Positions 43,301-54,189 of a stretch of DNA of 64,000 nucleotides are shown in pieces. The number at the start of each line of letters is the position of its first letter. Positions within the stretch are counted from its first letter, which is position 1. Both the position numbers and the translations under genes were made by a program. The notes under the pieces are model-generated. The model did not search any database, was not told where the DNA came from, and saw nothing but the letters and a program-made list of their open reading frames with translations. The stretch comes from Notospermus geniculatus (taxonomy: Eukaryota; Nemertea; Pilidiophora; Heteronemertea; Lineidae). The stretch is from assembly GCA_002633025.1 (NCBI GenBank), contig NMRB01002750.1, forward strand, positions 26,742 through 90,741. Reading direction: 5' to 3'.

Positions 43301-45355
43301 TGGTTGAACCTATTGGAACATTGAGGGTGAAGTCTTGTCCAGTCAAGCACCTTTCTGACTGGTACACCATGTNGCAGGCTTGTCCCCGTGGTTATCGCCC
43401 AGACCAAGATAGTTTGTGTACCAAATGTGATGGGAGCCCCACCTTCTATGACTGGCTCTACCTTGGATTCATGGCTATGGTTTCTGTTGCTCTTCATTGG
43501 TTTTGCATAGATTTTACTAATAAGAGAAAAGTGTAAGTATTTGTCGTAATGGTAGTGATGGGAGTGTGAGGAAGCAAGAGCAGAAACAATACTCAAGATA
43601 AGAACTTCTGTACTTTCTGTAGTCAGCATGTGTCTGTAGGTCATCTTATAACGCAAGTCAGTACAAAATACAAGTACATGTAGCATTTTCAAGTCTTAAT
43701 TTTGTTCGTAACTCATGTATCAGATACTCTGTACTCGGTACTCTGTGGATAATTCGCTTTTTACCAAATCCTCAAAGAATGCAAGTTCAAGTTGTTCATT
43801 CTGTCACAATATGACAAATTTGTTACATCTGCTATTTTCTATATCATTCAGTGATGTCAATTGAGAACACCTGCCCTTTTTTCAGACCAGAATTGATCAT
43901 CTTACACGTCTCTGCCTTCATTGAAAGTGCCACTGCAGCTGTGCTGACATTACTCGTGGTTGAACCTATTGGAACATTGAGGGTGAAGTCTTGTCCAGTC
44001 AAGCACCTTTCTGACTGGTACACCATGTTATACAACCCCAGACCTGATTATGTCAACACCATTCACTGTACTCAAGAGATTGTGTATCCGCTGTGAGTAT
44101 CAAAGAAGTTAGTCCAAGTTCTATGAATATTCTGACTTACCATGGCATCCGAATGGAAGTTGACATTACATTATTTCTTTACGCTACAATCTTGGTGCTA
44201 TGTCCATCATAAATTCGCATTTTAATGTCACAGTTATGCAGTAGAAACATAGTTCCTGTCACCTCATGAATTCTGGGTTCGATGTCCGCTTGAATGCACT
44301 CCTCCTCGTGTGATAGAGAGGGTGACTCTCTTAGACAGCACAAGTCTTCTCTGGGCAGTCTGGTTTCTTCCTGATGTGCATTAAATTTGCCCAATATTGC
44401 CATTGCATTGGATCTAAAAATGCCCCTTAAGGCTCCGCTTTCAATTCAATATTATTTTCAATGCATTTTGATGACCACATCTGCAATTTTTCAGATATAC
44501 TATTGTCATGATCTACTATGCCTTTTCCCTAATCCTCATGATGGTGATCAGACCAGTGTTATCATCTCAATTTGTTGGCAAGAGGGGTTCCAAGTCCATA
44601 TATGCAGCCTTATATTTCTTCCCACTCCTCACTGTTGTGCAGGCAATCTGTGGAGGTCTTTTATGTAAGTATTAAGGTCCAGTTAGTGTTCATTGTCAGC
44701 ACACAAAACACCGGACCTAATCTTTTATCTCTTTCACATTTCTTAGTGACATCTATAATAGCAGAACATGTTCTCTCATTCCAGATTATGCCTTTCCTTA
44801 TATAACCTTGGTGATCTCTGTGGCAACAGTTGCTGTGCACTTCTCACTCTTTGAGGAACAGGTACGGAAACCAATTTCTGGTCGTTTGCTGTGGTGTCAC
44901 ATTTCAAGGACTCACAACTAAATGAAGTTTGCAGGAAATGATTTGAGTCTTGCTTAATACATCCAGTTTCCTATTTTTGCTCAATTGGTTGTGTTTAATT
45001 CCATGAGGAGGCTATCTGCGTCCCGGCTAACTCAGCGGCAACCTGTTATCTGACATTTAGGTTAACAAATACATGTACTAGTAACTGTGTTTCTTGCTGT
45101 CTTCCTCTAACTCACAATCTGTCCTTTTTTTATTTTCAGGACTTGAAGTCATTACTGCGTCAGAACTTCACAAATCCAAGGAACATAGTGATTTTACTTA
45201 TACACTGGGTTCTACATGCATTTGGCATAATTGCTGTTACAGAACTGAAAAAACCTGCCTTCCATATCCCACTCCTGACTCTAGTGCCATTCCCAACTCT
45301 TTTCTACTTATTGACTGTGAAATTTACTCACCCATATAGACTGGAACAGGTGTGA
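40321..45355 (+). CDS. JKAMP: JNK1/MAPK8-associated membrane protein (7 exons, about 331 aa)
   Basis: A multi-pass ER membrane protein that in mammals links to JNK signalling and recruits proteasome and ERAD factors (family knowledge). Exons: 40321-40411, 42519-42598, then exons 3 and 4 (present twice), 44495-44664, 44785-44861, 45140-45355; phases 1, 0, 2, 2, 1, 0 agree when one copy of each is used (42722-42876 or 43378-43532 for exon 3, 43886-44092 for exon 4). The N terminus has a signal-like hydrophobic stretch ending before SDHNE, then a Cys-rich luminal part (CPGLYCG, CTKC). Next comes DWLYLGFMAM leading into the first membrane helices. Family signatures DWYTMLYNP, PDYV.T.HCT and GGLLYYAFPY are all present. 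It is divergent from TMEM179. Intron 1 is full of inverted repeats and an N gap. Confidence 0.9.
40873..41060. repeat. Near-perfect long hairpin
   Basis: ACAGGCCTCTGGAGAGTTGG and onward pairs with its inverse for about 90 bp with one visible mismatch region, leaving almost no loop (TATATATTTATATA at the centre, about 40960-40974). Recent origin is likely given so few mismatches. Intron 1 of JKAMP. Confidence 0.75.
41290..41413. mobile_element. MITE truncated by gap (TGCACAAAACTCA ends)
   Basis: TGCACAAAACTCATGTTAGC-like sequence at the left (with a short deviation) and GTTAGCGCTATCGTGAGTTT, continuing TGTGCA, at the right are inverted. An internal AACATAAAGTTAGCACTAAC echoes the ends. The right end abuts a run of 16 N (41414-41429), so the boundary is uncertain. 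Confidence 0.55.
41571..42478. mobile_element. TIR element, GGGGCCGTATGC ends
   Basis: The left end GGGGCCGTATGC...ATGCATAAAACAT and the right end ATGTTTTATGCATACGGCCCC are inverted. The arms stay paired over about 170 bp, including CTACATTTATTTTAGAAACA and its inverse, to AGGGTACACTGGTTGAAACG. The central 550 bp holds no recognisable gene. JKAMP intron 1. Confidence 0.65.
42718..44028 (+). repeat. Near-identical 655-bp repeat of JKAMP exons 3-4 joined by N
   Basis: 42718-43372 and 43374-44028 differ at only two or so positions (CTG/CAG and TTT/TAT codon sites in exon 3). They are separated by one N at 43373, which cuts the first exon 4 (43230-43372) within DWYTM. Copy 1 exon 3 is 42722-42876; copy 2 exon 3 is 43378-43532. 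This pattern fits two haplotypes or overlapping contigs joined end to end, not a gene with doubled exons. Confidence 0.85.
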
Positions 45356-45658
45356 TACTCCATACTTTATTTATGTAATAGAATGTGTTCAATGTCTGTC
45401 ATTCATGATTCCTTAGTTTTGTTAACTAATCAAAATGGATATATAATAAGAGGTTCTTTGGCTCTAGGGTAAGAAAACTTTGGGTTTTGATCACGTAGAA
45501 TGGGGATCAAGAAGTTGCAGGGGGCTCAACTGCCAATTGACAGGTTTTACTCCTGGTTTCGCCCCAGTTTTGGAAGACTGGGTCCTGCCTGCTGACTGTC
45601 AAATTTAAGGCTTATCATAGAATGATGTGAAGACATGCCCGTACCATGTAAATGCTGT

Positions 45659-46311
45659 GGCCCTAACTTATAAAAGCCGTTTTTCGCCTGTCTAACTTGG
45701 ACTTGTTTAAGCCTAAACATTTGTAAGACAACTGTTAGACAAATATACCAAAACACTGGTGTTTATCGGAATTTCTTCGAACAACTCCAGGACGCCAGTC
45801 TAGCTAGTGAAGTCCAACAGGTGATTAAACATGTATCGCCGAACGGACTGCCTTTGTTGAGACGATTATATAATGAATTGTAAAGGGGCATACTTTAGAT
45901 GACCTCATTTGTGCGGCATTCGTCATATAGGCCTATTTGTTGTTGTGACTGGATGGATAGTACACCCTTAGTCAAAAGTAAATGCCCACCTAATTTTCCG
46001 GCATATTTCCTTGAATATTTTTCATAGCCACGTTTTCTTTTCATACAGATAATCTAGGGCCACTAGGACACCTTTTAAGACAATAAAACTTGAAATTATG
46101 AATGAATCACAAGCTTAGACAACTGAAAAACAAGCCCCCCCCCCCCGGCATGTTTTGCGATTCCTTTGTTATTTAGACGGCAGGTTTAGACACATCTAAG
46201 CTATACATCCTTCTGTAATCGCAGTTTAAGCTAGACGACTGATTTAGACTTGTCTTGGCGAGTTAGACTTGTCTGAGAGATACCGGTAGACATCCTTTAT
46301 AAGTTCGGGCC
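45659..46311. mobile_element. TIR element, GGCCCTAACTTATA ends
   Basis: GGCCCTAACTTATAAAAGCC at the left and TTTATAAGTTCGGGCC at the right are inverted with one mismatch. Motifs GTCTAACTTGGACTTGTTTA and GACTTGTCT recur near both ends. A C-homopolymer run lies at about 46136-46146. It starts about 300 bp after the JKAMP stop. Confidence 0.6.
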
Positions 46312-46653
46312 TGTATGTCTTGTTTTTGAAAGTACTGTTATGAATGTAAATTGTTCTTGTTACGGTACATTCATTATTTATTGTACAATTATTTCCTTTT
46401 CATATTTGGAAGAAAATATTATGTCTTCAGGCAGTGAAGTCAAAACAAGCATTCATTTTAGATTTCTTTTCTCTTGGTCTTGTTTGGACAACTCTTCTAT
46501 TCCAATATTTGTCTCAACTCAACAAAACATCTTCGAGCAACCTAAAAGGCTATTATATGAATTATGAAAAACAGCCTAATGGTGAGTAAACATAAAGCTG
46601 GTAATTCCCTGCGGCATTTGGCATTAATACTGGCATGGACATAGTCTGTTAAT

Positions 46654-47093
46654 ACTATATAATCTCATTTTTCTGGTCACTCCAGGCAAAATCATACCAC
46701 CTCCCAGGTATGAATATTTTGGATAGTCCATAACAACTGATTGGATTGAATTTTAATCACATTTCCAATGGGGAGGTGCCAGTCCTGTAAGTGCGTTGAG
46801 GTCAATCGACGTCAAAATTCTTTATAGTCATCTCTTACTTCTTCTCGGCCTAGATTGTCGTTTTCATGGTCACTAAGTCCTGGCGACCCCAGCAGTCTTC
46901 TGACACTTTGAAATCTGACAAGGATCATTCACGTCATTTGAGTAATTGAACCTAGGCTAGGCATATAGGCCTACTTTCCCAGAAGTGCATATCATTGGAT
47001 TCCAAGGTACACTATAATTCAGGTCACCTGCTCAGTTAGTAGGAGGTGCTATGATTTTGCCTGGCGTGACCAGAAAAAGGAGATTATAGAGTA
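46654..47093. mobile_element. MITE, about 50-bp TIRs (TACTATATAATCTC)
   Basis: The left TACTATATAATCTCATTTTT, continuing CTGGTCACTCCAGGCAAAATCATACCACCTCC, faces its inverse at 47044-47093 with about four mismatches. No ORF. Confidence 0.65.
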
Positions 47094-47221
47094 TGTACCA
47101 CCCAGTGGCCAGATATCCTTCCTGAACTCTTTCAAACATACACCTGTGACATCAAACAGTTACGTGTCAACGCCACATCACACCTGCATTACTAACTCCA
47201 ACAATTGCTCGGAATGCCGAT

Positions 47222-48420
47222 TTAAAGCTGAACTGCATGCATAAAACCAGGGCCTCGCACGTTTAAAAAAAACGCCCGCGCCACAGCGCGGGCAGTAACT
47301 GAAATAACCTGGGACATCCGATCCGCCATGTTTTAGTGGGACTCCAAACATGATAGAGTACCGAAGCATGTAGGTGGCAGCACCTTATTTGCGTCCTGAC
47401 CATCAACAAGTGGAAGTCACGCTGTATGTACATGTCACGTGCATGTAGGCCTACATAGGCCTACCAGAAGCCCATGTAGGCCATCGGTAGCCTATGTACA
47501 GGCTATACAGACAGTACACGCCCATCTCATGAAATGGAGGAACAGCTGTAATAAAACAAATATCTGAGAAGCAGGTTGTAGCCTACGTCTTCTAGGCCTG
47601 ACAGACTATCATACACTCAAAAATTTGCCTACAGCATTCCCTTGGCAGATGTTTCACCTATCGGGCCCCGCCTATCCATACTAACTATAGGCTAGGCCTC
47701 CGGAACATGCACACACTGAGCTAAGGGACAAACAAAAACACGCCAATTTAGGCCTAGCAAGTATGTCATGAGAACCGAAGCCGAAATGAAAAAGACGCAA
47801 AACAGTACTAGGAATGAATGCTCACCTGATACACATCACATCCTGATAGTCAAAAATAGCCAAAAGCAGAAAATTTTGTTCACAAGTATTCCTCGCACCG
47901 AATGTTGACGTGTCATGGCCCTATTTTGATTTTCCTGTAACCTCGGCCATATGATCAAAACTCGACGATGAATTGACCATAGGCCTCATAGGCATTTACA
48001 CCTTTGCGAAACCTGGGAACGACTATACCCCAATACGCAATAACTTCGCCGACAAAAAGTGCTCGAATAAACGCAGCGGACCGCTGGTCTAGTGGAAAAC
48101 GCGCCGGTCTTCCAAGCCAATACTTGGAGGTTCGAATCCGGATCCGGGCGCTTCCTTTTTTCATTCAAATACTTTTTCAGCATTTCGATTTCTGATAAAA
48201 TAGGCCCACAGGCACATACACTTACAGCGTTGATCACTTGGTGGTGTTCAGGACGCAAATAAGGTGCTGCCATCTACATGCTTGGGTACTCTATCATGTT
48301 TGGAGTCCCACTAAAACATGGCGGATGTCCCATGTTATTTCAGGTACTGCCCGCGCTGTGGCGCGGGCGTTTTTTAAAAACGTGCGAGGCCCTGATTTTA
48401 CGCATGCAGTTCAGCTTTAA
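47222..48420. mobile_element. 1.2-kb element with roughly 190-bp TIRs
   Basis: TTAAAGCTGAACTGCATGC at the left and GCATGCAGTTCAGCTTTAA at the right. The arms pair for about 190 bp, including a GC-rich block CGCCCGCGCCACAGCGCGGG and AACATGATAGAGTACC-type sequence. No transposase-like frame was seen between the arms. A tRNA-like A/B-box pair lies inside at about 48075-48155. Confidence 0.75.
48075..48155 (+). other. tRNA-like sequence (A and B boxes), degenerate
   Basis: TGGTCTAGTGG matches the pol III A box and GGTTCGAATCC the B box at suitable spacing, with TCTTCCAAG resembling a Gly-TCC anticodon arm. The T stem and acceptor stem do not pair well, so a functional tRNA is doubtful. More likely a tRNA-derived fragment carried by the surrounding TIR element. 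Confidence 0.4.
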
Positions 48421-48856
48421 GTTGGCTCAATATTTCTCAACACATGGTAAAGGCATTTTTGAAAAATACTGGAGGCCTGCACTTTTATGTTTGTAGTGTT
48501 AAGTTACCTTCACAAAAATAGTGGCTTGTTAATTTCATTCAAAGCACTGTAGAGATGGTAGAACTGCAGTTCAGTTTAACACTCTCCGAGGAAATCCACC
48601 TTGTTATATCAACCTTTTTACATTGTCACTACTAACATTAAACCCAAAAGCCAAGGGGTCATTTCCTGGTAAATCTAACACTGAGTTAAGGAACACAACT
48701 TATATATACATTTATGCATATAGACATGCATTGAATTGCAAGATATCCTGATCTAACAGCCGCCTGTGCCCGATATGGTGTGTGCCCACCAGAGGCTCAT
48801 CCAGAAGAAATTCTCAGTGTTCAGCTTGTGTCGTTAAGTTATTTTTGTTCGGCGTT

Positions 48857-50599
48857 TTATGACCTTAGTTCAGAAATGATCTTCCTCTGTCTGGGAGACA
48901 TTGGCCTCTCACCAACAAAACCACTTGTTCTTTGCTCGTGCCTATCTGAACCTGTTGAATCCTCCAATCCCAACTTGGTATGCAACATCGCCGTTTTGGC
49001 AGCCTGGGATAGTCCGGCAGCAAAGGAGCGATACAGCTGATCACTTACGTCGCTTGGCTCGTGCCCGCTATTACCAGAGGCAAATGTCACTCGCTTATGC
49101 GATTTCAGTTCGCTGCTGGTCTTTGCAGGACTCAACGACCTGGACCGACCCAAAATCGGCGACAAACGTGATGTCACTGGACTTGGCGACCTTGTTCTGC
49201 TGATCCTTGGTAGGCGTTGCGTTGTCCGACTGAGGTTCCTATCGTACGTTGGTGATGTTTCCTCTGGTGACGCGAACTCCGCCATGGATTCGAATAATTC
49301 CATCGTCTGCGCATAGAAATCTGTTGGAGAACCAGTCTTTTCCTGGCGGAAAAAGCCGGTTGTCCGTGATTCAGCATTGTCATCGTGTATCACAATTGAA
49401 GGCAGTGCCGAACCGATATCGACAGACTTACACTGAGTAATCGGCTGTGGCCTTGGTTTATACTCCTCTGCTGTGCAATCGCTTTGGGATCTGGAAAACG
49501 AGCCCCTCCTTGGCATTGGCCTTTCCTTCTTCGACGCAACTAGCTTTTGATCCCATCCAATTCGTTGCACGTTTTGTGGCCCCAATTTCTCTGTCGGTCG
49601 CGGACTACTCTGAATGTTCATCTTACGATTTCGAAACGTCTTGTCTCGTGTAGAAGAGAAAGAAATAGATCTCGACCGCATCTCTGAGTCGTCGTCGAGC
49701 TCATAGCGATCAGTTTCACTCGGCAATCTTTCGGACGCCGAATTTGGTTCATGCGAAAATCCAGCATCCATTTTGTCTGCATGAAGGATCAAACGAGCAT
49801 TGCCAGTGTTTTTGTGGAAGTCTAGGTCATTTGGAAAACTGGGACCTTCCTTGTCGACATGTATGACCTCATCTGTAGCGGGAGCGGGAGCATTTTCATC
49901 GAAATATCCACTCTCTATCATGTTAGAGTCGCTCATCGCACGCTGTGGCGCTGTCGCAGTTGAGTATAACTCCCCATCGTCCCCTTCTTGGTTCTCGTCA
50001 CAAAACAACGAATCGCAGGAGTAGCTTCTCTTGAGCTTCTCGTCATGATTCGGATAAGGTATCCGAGAAACCTTGCACTGATCCAGTTCGTTTGGGTCGT
50101 CTGGAATTTCGAGCGGGCGAAGCTGCCAGAACATGTTCTTTCTTGTTCCGAGAGATATCCGACATTGCCTCTTCTCCGATTCCCTGTCAATGAGAACATC
50201 GTCCGGAGCCGTGACGAGGATCTGAGGCAATGACAGCAACACCTGACCGTGCTTATTCAGCGGAAAGCCAGTTTTTATGAGAGTGCTGGCGGTTCGGGCC
50301 CGATACTCTCGCTGGTGAACTTTCTCTGAATCCTCCACCTTTCTTTGTGTCATCACCACATTTTTCTCGGCGGCCTTCATCAGATTTTTCCAGCGTTTTA
50401 TTAACAGGGCCTGTTCGCGTCTGACATCTGACTGTTTTGACTTCAGCTCCTGATGAAATCCCTTGATAACGCCAGACAGCTTTACTGTCTCCGCCCGGTC
50501 TTTCCTTTTTAACTTTGCCTTTATAGCAAACTCTGACTGCGGCATTTTGTTGGCATTCGAAATGGAAATCCTTAATGACAATTCAGTTTCTCGGTCCAT
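48857..50599 (-). CDS. Intronless 580-aa protein of unknown family
   Basis: One continuous frame from the Met at 50599 to the stop at 48857. No family is recognised. Residues 1-110 are highly charged and probably helical, with many Lys/Arg/Glu (possible coiled coil). Residues 110-180 hold the most ordered-looking part, with GFPLNKHGQVLLSLPQI. The rest is low-complexity, rich in Ser, Arg, Pro and acidic residues, with RSxSFSST, RRGSFSRSQS and RTRSPSPVTSR-type phosphorylation-like segments. No signal peptide or membrane helix. A frame this long is unlikely by chance in this AT-rich DNA. Lack of introns could mean a retrocopy or a single-exon gene. Intracellular regulatory or scaffold protein is a guess only. 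Confidence 0.7.
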   Translation of the reverse strand: MDRETELSLRISISNANKMPQSEFAIKAKLKRKDRAETVKLSGVIKGFHQELKSKQSDVRREQALLIKRWKNLMKAAEKNVVMTQRKVEDSEKVHQREYRARTASTLIKTGFPLNKHGQVLLSLPQILVTAPDDVLIDRESEKRQCRISLGTRKNMFWQLRPLEIPDDPNELDQCKVSRIPYPNHDEKLKRSYSCDSLFCDENQEGDDGELYSTATAPQRAMSDSNMIESGYFDENAPAPATDEVIHVDKEGPSFPNDLDFHKNTGNARLILHADKMDAGFSHEPNSASERLPSETDRYELDDDSEMRSRSISFSSTRDKTFRNRKMNIQSSPRPTEKLGPQNVQRIGWDQKLVASKKERPMPRRGSFSRSQSDCTAEEYKPRPQPITQCKSVDIGSALPSIVIHDDNAESRTTGFFRQEKTGSPTDFYAQTMELFESMAEFASPEETSPTYDRNLSRTTQRLPRISRTRSPSPVTSRLSPILGRSRSLSPAKTSSELKSHKRVTFASGNSGHEPSDVSDQLYRSFAAGLSQAAKTAMLHTKLGLEDSTGSDRHEQRTSGFVGERPMSPRQRKIISELRS

Positions 50600-52083
50600 T
50601 TTTTCGTCGATGGCTGACCGAAAGAATCAGTCAATCGATGTATCCGACCACCTGTTTTCCTTTTCCTCCAATCCAAAGCACTATGACCGAATTATCATGC
50701 GCTCGAACTTTTAACTCGCAATCCTGACGAAATGGGCGCACACTAGTTCGTGTCTCTTCCTTTTACCGATCCACACACCCGGGCATCGGTTTACCGTTCG
50801 TCGCGTCTTTTTGGGAGTGTTGGGCCGGTTGTTATGTTGCCTGCTATCAGAACAATCACTGGTTTACAAATCAGTTTCTTCTTTCCTTCGTGCGCTCGCA
50901 GACTGTTCAGCCTGCCTCTGCCTTGCTCCTCCAGTGCTGAGTTCAGGGCCGAAATACACAGGAACAACATACATGTATTTACGCTAACGACTGGTAGTTT
51001 GTGAAGTCTTGAGAGATTCGTCCTTATGACCCAACATTTTCTTGCTTATCAGCTTATCCACTCTGAACGAAGTTAATTTGTATATCACTTTGTCCGATTA
51101 GCCCTCGGCTATTACTCCTCGACATGTGGATGTGGCGATTTCCCGTTTTGCTTATGAATCTTTCAATTGGAAAACTCAATTCCTCACAGCAATCCGTGAT
51201 TCCCTGACGTCAATGCTATTCTTGAACAATTTTAGCAGGCCGAGTCGGTAAATCCTTCCAAACAGCAGAGGAAAAATCTGCCACTGAATATGAAGACTAT
51301 TCTTTGAGTTGCCAATACAAGGCTGGTCATGTATTGGTGAACATGGTCTGGTAAACAAAGTGACCTTAGTCTATGCCTAAATCTACGCAGTTTATGTTCT
51401 TTTTGACCCCGCACGAGGTCTTGAAGTGTTTTTTCAATCCATGATGATCATCGTGAAGGGGTCTTTATATATGATTCAAACAATCATACTTACGCGGTGC
51501 CCACAACAAAACAATATCGCACCATTCAAAAGACGTCATTGCCCTTTTCCTTGACGTTTGTTACATGTATATACAAGACTTGATGTTAGCTTCAATTTTC
51601 AAGGGCAGTGTCATTTAGTTAAATTATAGTTAGTGCGATTTTCAAGACGTCAGTTCACATTCCTGGATATTTTGCTCTGGAAGTTTTTTTTCTGAAACAA
51701 TAGCTGGTTAATACACACACGAGTCTAATTTAAGAGGTCAGTTGAGCCGGACACAACAGGATACTTGTCGGACGGGTACGAAATGCAATGGTATTTTCAA
51801 AAAAGACTGTTGCATTAAAAAATAATTCTTAATTTATTTTCTTAGCCTCATTTTTACGATAATCAATGAATATTGTGAAACATTGCCAAAAGCGTTAGCG
51901 TTTGCAAACGGCTCAACTGCGAAAAGATTATATTTCTTCAAAATGTACGGCTTCCTTCTATAAATGAGCTGTAGGCTAAGTTGCCAGGTGAAAAAAGTCA
52001 GCCTTTGGTTTTGTTTTGTTTATTTTCTTTCCTTGCCCAATGACTTTAATGTTATCTTTCTTCGTAACGGGGTGAGGATTCGG
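50600..52083. other. Intergenic, no gene recognised
   Basis: Between the 580-aa gene (its upstream side) and the 3' end of the LicD gene. Only short frames and AT-rich sequence. The last roughly 100 bp (51995-52083) resemble the sequence downstream of the LicD pseudogenes at 27230 and 31020. Confidence 0.45.
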
Positions 52084-53160
52084 CTAGTGATGAAAATCAG
52101 CCAAAGTAAACGGATCTTTCGGTAAGTTTTCGACAGTTTCCGTCACATTCCGCACATGAAGAATCTTACTTCCCAACTTCAGTGTTTCAATGAAGGTTCC
52201 GTTCGCGAACTTACGGTGAACAAATGGGATAACTCCGTCTAAATTACGACATTCATAATGTCGTCGACTTTTGCCATCCCTCATCGAACACTTTGACGTC
52301 TTTCCATAAATCTTTTGGAGGACTTTGAGTGGTTTGTTCGGCACTGGGACGGTCATTCGCTCAAACGGGCGGGCGCGCAAGGGGAAAATCTCACTCTTTA
52401 ACCATGACTGCGATTGGAATGTTACACATTTCACAAGATTATTTTCTATTTTGTAGAAGTAGATATCCATGTATGGCCCACTCCAGCGGCCAAGTCCTCC
52501 AACGTAGTAGTCCACATGAGACCTCGAATTAGAGTACACTTTTAATTCCTGGTGTGGATGTAGAATCTGTTTAGCCACATACTCCGTTTGTGATTCGATG
52601 GTGTATATGAGATCACGCCTGACTTTTAAATCGAAGTACATATCAACATCAACATCATATGGTATAAATCCATGGTGGCGCCAACTGCCAAGAAGGGTTC
52701 CATATGTAACAAAATGTGTCCAACCTTTTTTTCTAGCCAATTCCAAAACGAATTGTAAGATATCTAAGTAGACCTTCTTTTCTTCGGCTTTCACTTGTAG
52801 TCGTTCGATGGTGTCACACATATCTTTTGACTTAGGCCTATTTCGTATTTCTTTGGTGCACTCAATTCGGTTGTCGCGCCTCGGAGAGCGAGGTACAGAT
52901 GAAGTAGTTCTCGGCATTCTTGGTTGGCTTGTGGACTTTGGCTTTGGGGTTACCTTCCGATACGGCGGATATAGTTTATACTTTTTGTGCCTTGGAGCCG
53001 CTTGTCTATGTTGTGAGGCATTTATATGATGGGTTTCTTTCGTAACATTCTTTTTTAAAGCCGCATTGTCATCAAATGAAAGGAGTCGACTATAGAGAGT
53101 TATAACTGCCACCATGGTTCCCAACAGAACAGCCATCAGCACAGACTTGTTAATGTCCAT
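52084..53160 (-). CDS. LicD-family type II membrane protein (copy E, 358 aa)
   Basis: A probable Golgi or ER glycan-modifying transferase of the LicD/fukutin type (family knowledge; acceptor unknown). A single coding exon starts at 53160. TTTTCAG four bases upstream of the Met suggests a spliced 5' non-coding exon. N-terminal anchor at about residues 6-28, then a basic Pro/Lys/Arg-rich stem to about 110. The LicD core begins near 113 with MCDTIERLQ, then THFVTYGTLLGSWRHHGF (148-165) and the metal-site aspartates D169, D171, D173. It continues with ELKVYSNSR, GRWSGPYMDIYFY, WLKSEIFPL and NLDGVIPFVHR. All blocks of copy A are present, and its nucleotide sequence is also the closest match to the pseudogenes at 27.3-28.8 and 31.1-32.5 kb. 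Confidence 0.88.
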   Translation of the reverse strand: MDINKSVLMAVLLGTMVAVITLYSRLLSFDDNAALKKNVTKETHHINASQHRQAAPRHKKYKLYPPYRKVTPKPKSTSQPRMPRTTSSVPRSPRRDNRIECTKEIRNRPKSKDMCDTIERLQVKAEEKKVYLDILQFVLELARKKGWTHFVTYGTLLGSWRHHGFIPYDVDVDMYFDLKVRRDLIYTIESQTEYVAKQILHPHQELKVYSNSRSHVDYYVGGLGRWSGPYMDIYFYKIENNLVKCVTFQSQSWLKSEIFPLRARPFERMTVPVPNKPLKVLQKIYGKTSKCSMRDGKSRRHYECRNLDGVIPFVHRKFANGTFIETLKLGSKILHVRNVTETVENLPKDPFTLADFHH

Positions 53161-54189
53161 AAACCTGAAAACATGAATGCTAAGTTCAGGTTCTCGGCCA
53201 TGTGTTTGACGTAAGTGTACCAGGAAAATACGTTAGACCTCTGTAATTGACATCGGCTCTTCTAGAGCCTCGGCTAAAAGAGAGTCTTTTGAACGTAACA
53301 GATGCTGGCTGGTAGTAGGCCTATTTAAGGGGAGAAACAATTGAATCTAGTAGCAGAGGAAATCTCCCAAGCTCACACAATAGGCCTATTGCCGTGTTGC
53401 AGGCCCGTTTGAAAAGTGGACCTATGAAGACTAGGCCTATACAGTCTATACCGATACCCACCTCATTTTCCGTTCGCACAAGCAACCCAACCTGTCGAAT
53501 GTCATCGGTCACGGTCAGCGTAATCTCAATTTCTTTTAGGCTAGACTACGCCTATACTACGCCACGGCCACATCATGACAAAGCTGTCCCACACAGACCA
53601 AAATAATCGTACAATCGTTCATAACCGTATCTCGTCCGATACCGGTAAGTTTTGTTCGTTTCCACCAAGGATAAATATTTTGATTGCCAACGGCCATCGT
53701 AGGTCGGAGTGGACTTAATTCTTATTCAATGGACCCATTAAATGATATTTTATGGATACATATCGGGTGATTCAGAAAAAACGTTCCGAATTTTAAGGGT
53801 TAATAAATTTCCTTACAATTAACGTAAAAGTGACATTGCCACTTGGCAGCGACCAAGAGACGCGTAATCTGAGGTACTGCCAAATCTCATTCATCTAGCT
53901 AAATTATGACAAAAAGTACCACACTGTCTGAAAAAACGCAATATCCAGCACAGTGCAAGTCACCTGCATGATACATGCCAATCAAATGTCGTCTGGGGGC
54001 ACCCGCCCGTCCCTACCTTGTTGCCGGTGTATAGCGTTTTTTTCTGCTCCTCGTGATGTCTACACACATCATTAGGTGATCCAAAAAAGCTGCCCCCATA
54101 AAAATGTTGATAAATCCTACCAAAAATAAACCCTGCTCCGTATATTCTGATATAAAATTGTGAATTTTTGTTAGCAGTAACGTTACTTA
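53161..54189. other. Upstream of LicD copy E, repeats
   Basis: No gene recognised. GGAGTGGACTTAATTCTT near 53708 is inverted relative to copies at about 58355 and 58855, which end GGCCTACCGTA. ATCGGGTGATTCAGAAAAAA near 53763 resembles a fragment at 29297 (TATCGGGTGGGCCAAAAAAA). Confidence 0.4.

Noticed and set aside
48075-48155. Functional tRNA-Gly gene
   Set aside because: The A and B boxes are present but the acceptor and T stems do not pair; reported only as tRNA-like.
49988-50233. Plus-strand frames opposite the 580-codon gene
   Set aside because: Short shadows of the long minus-strand frame.
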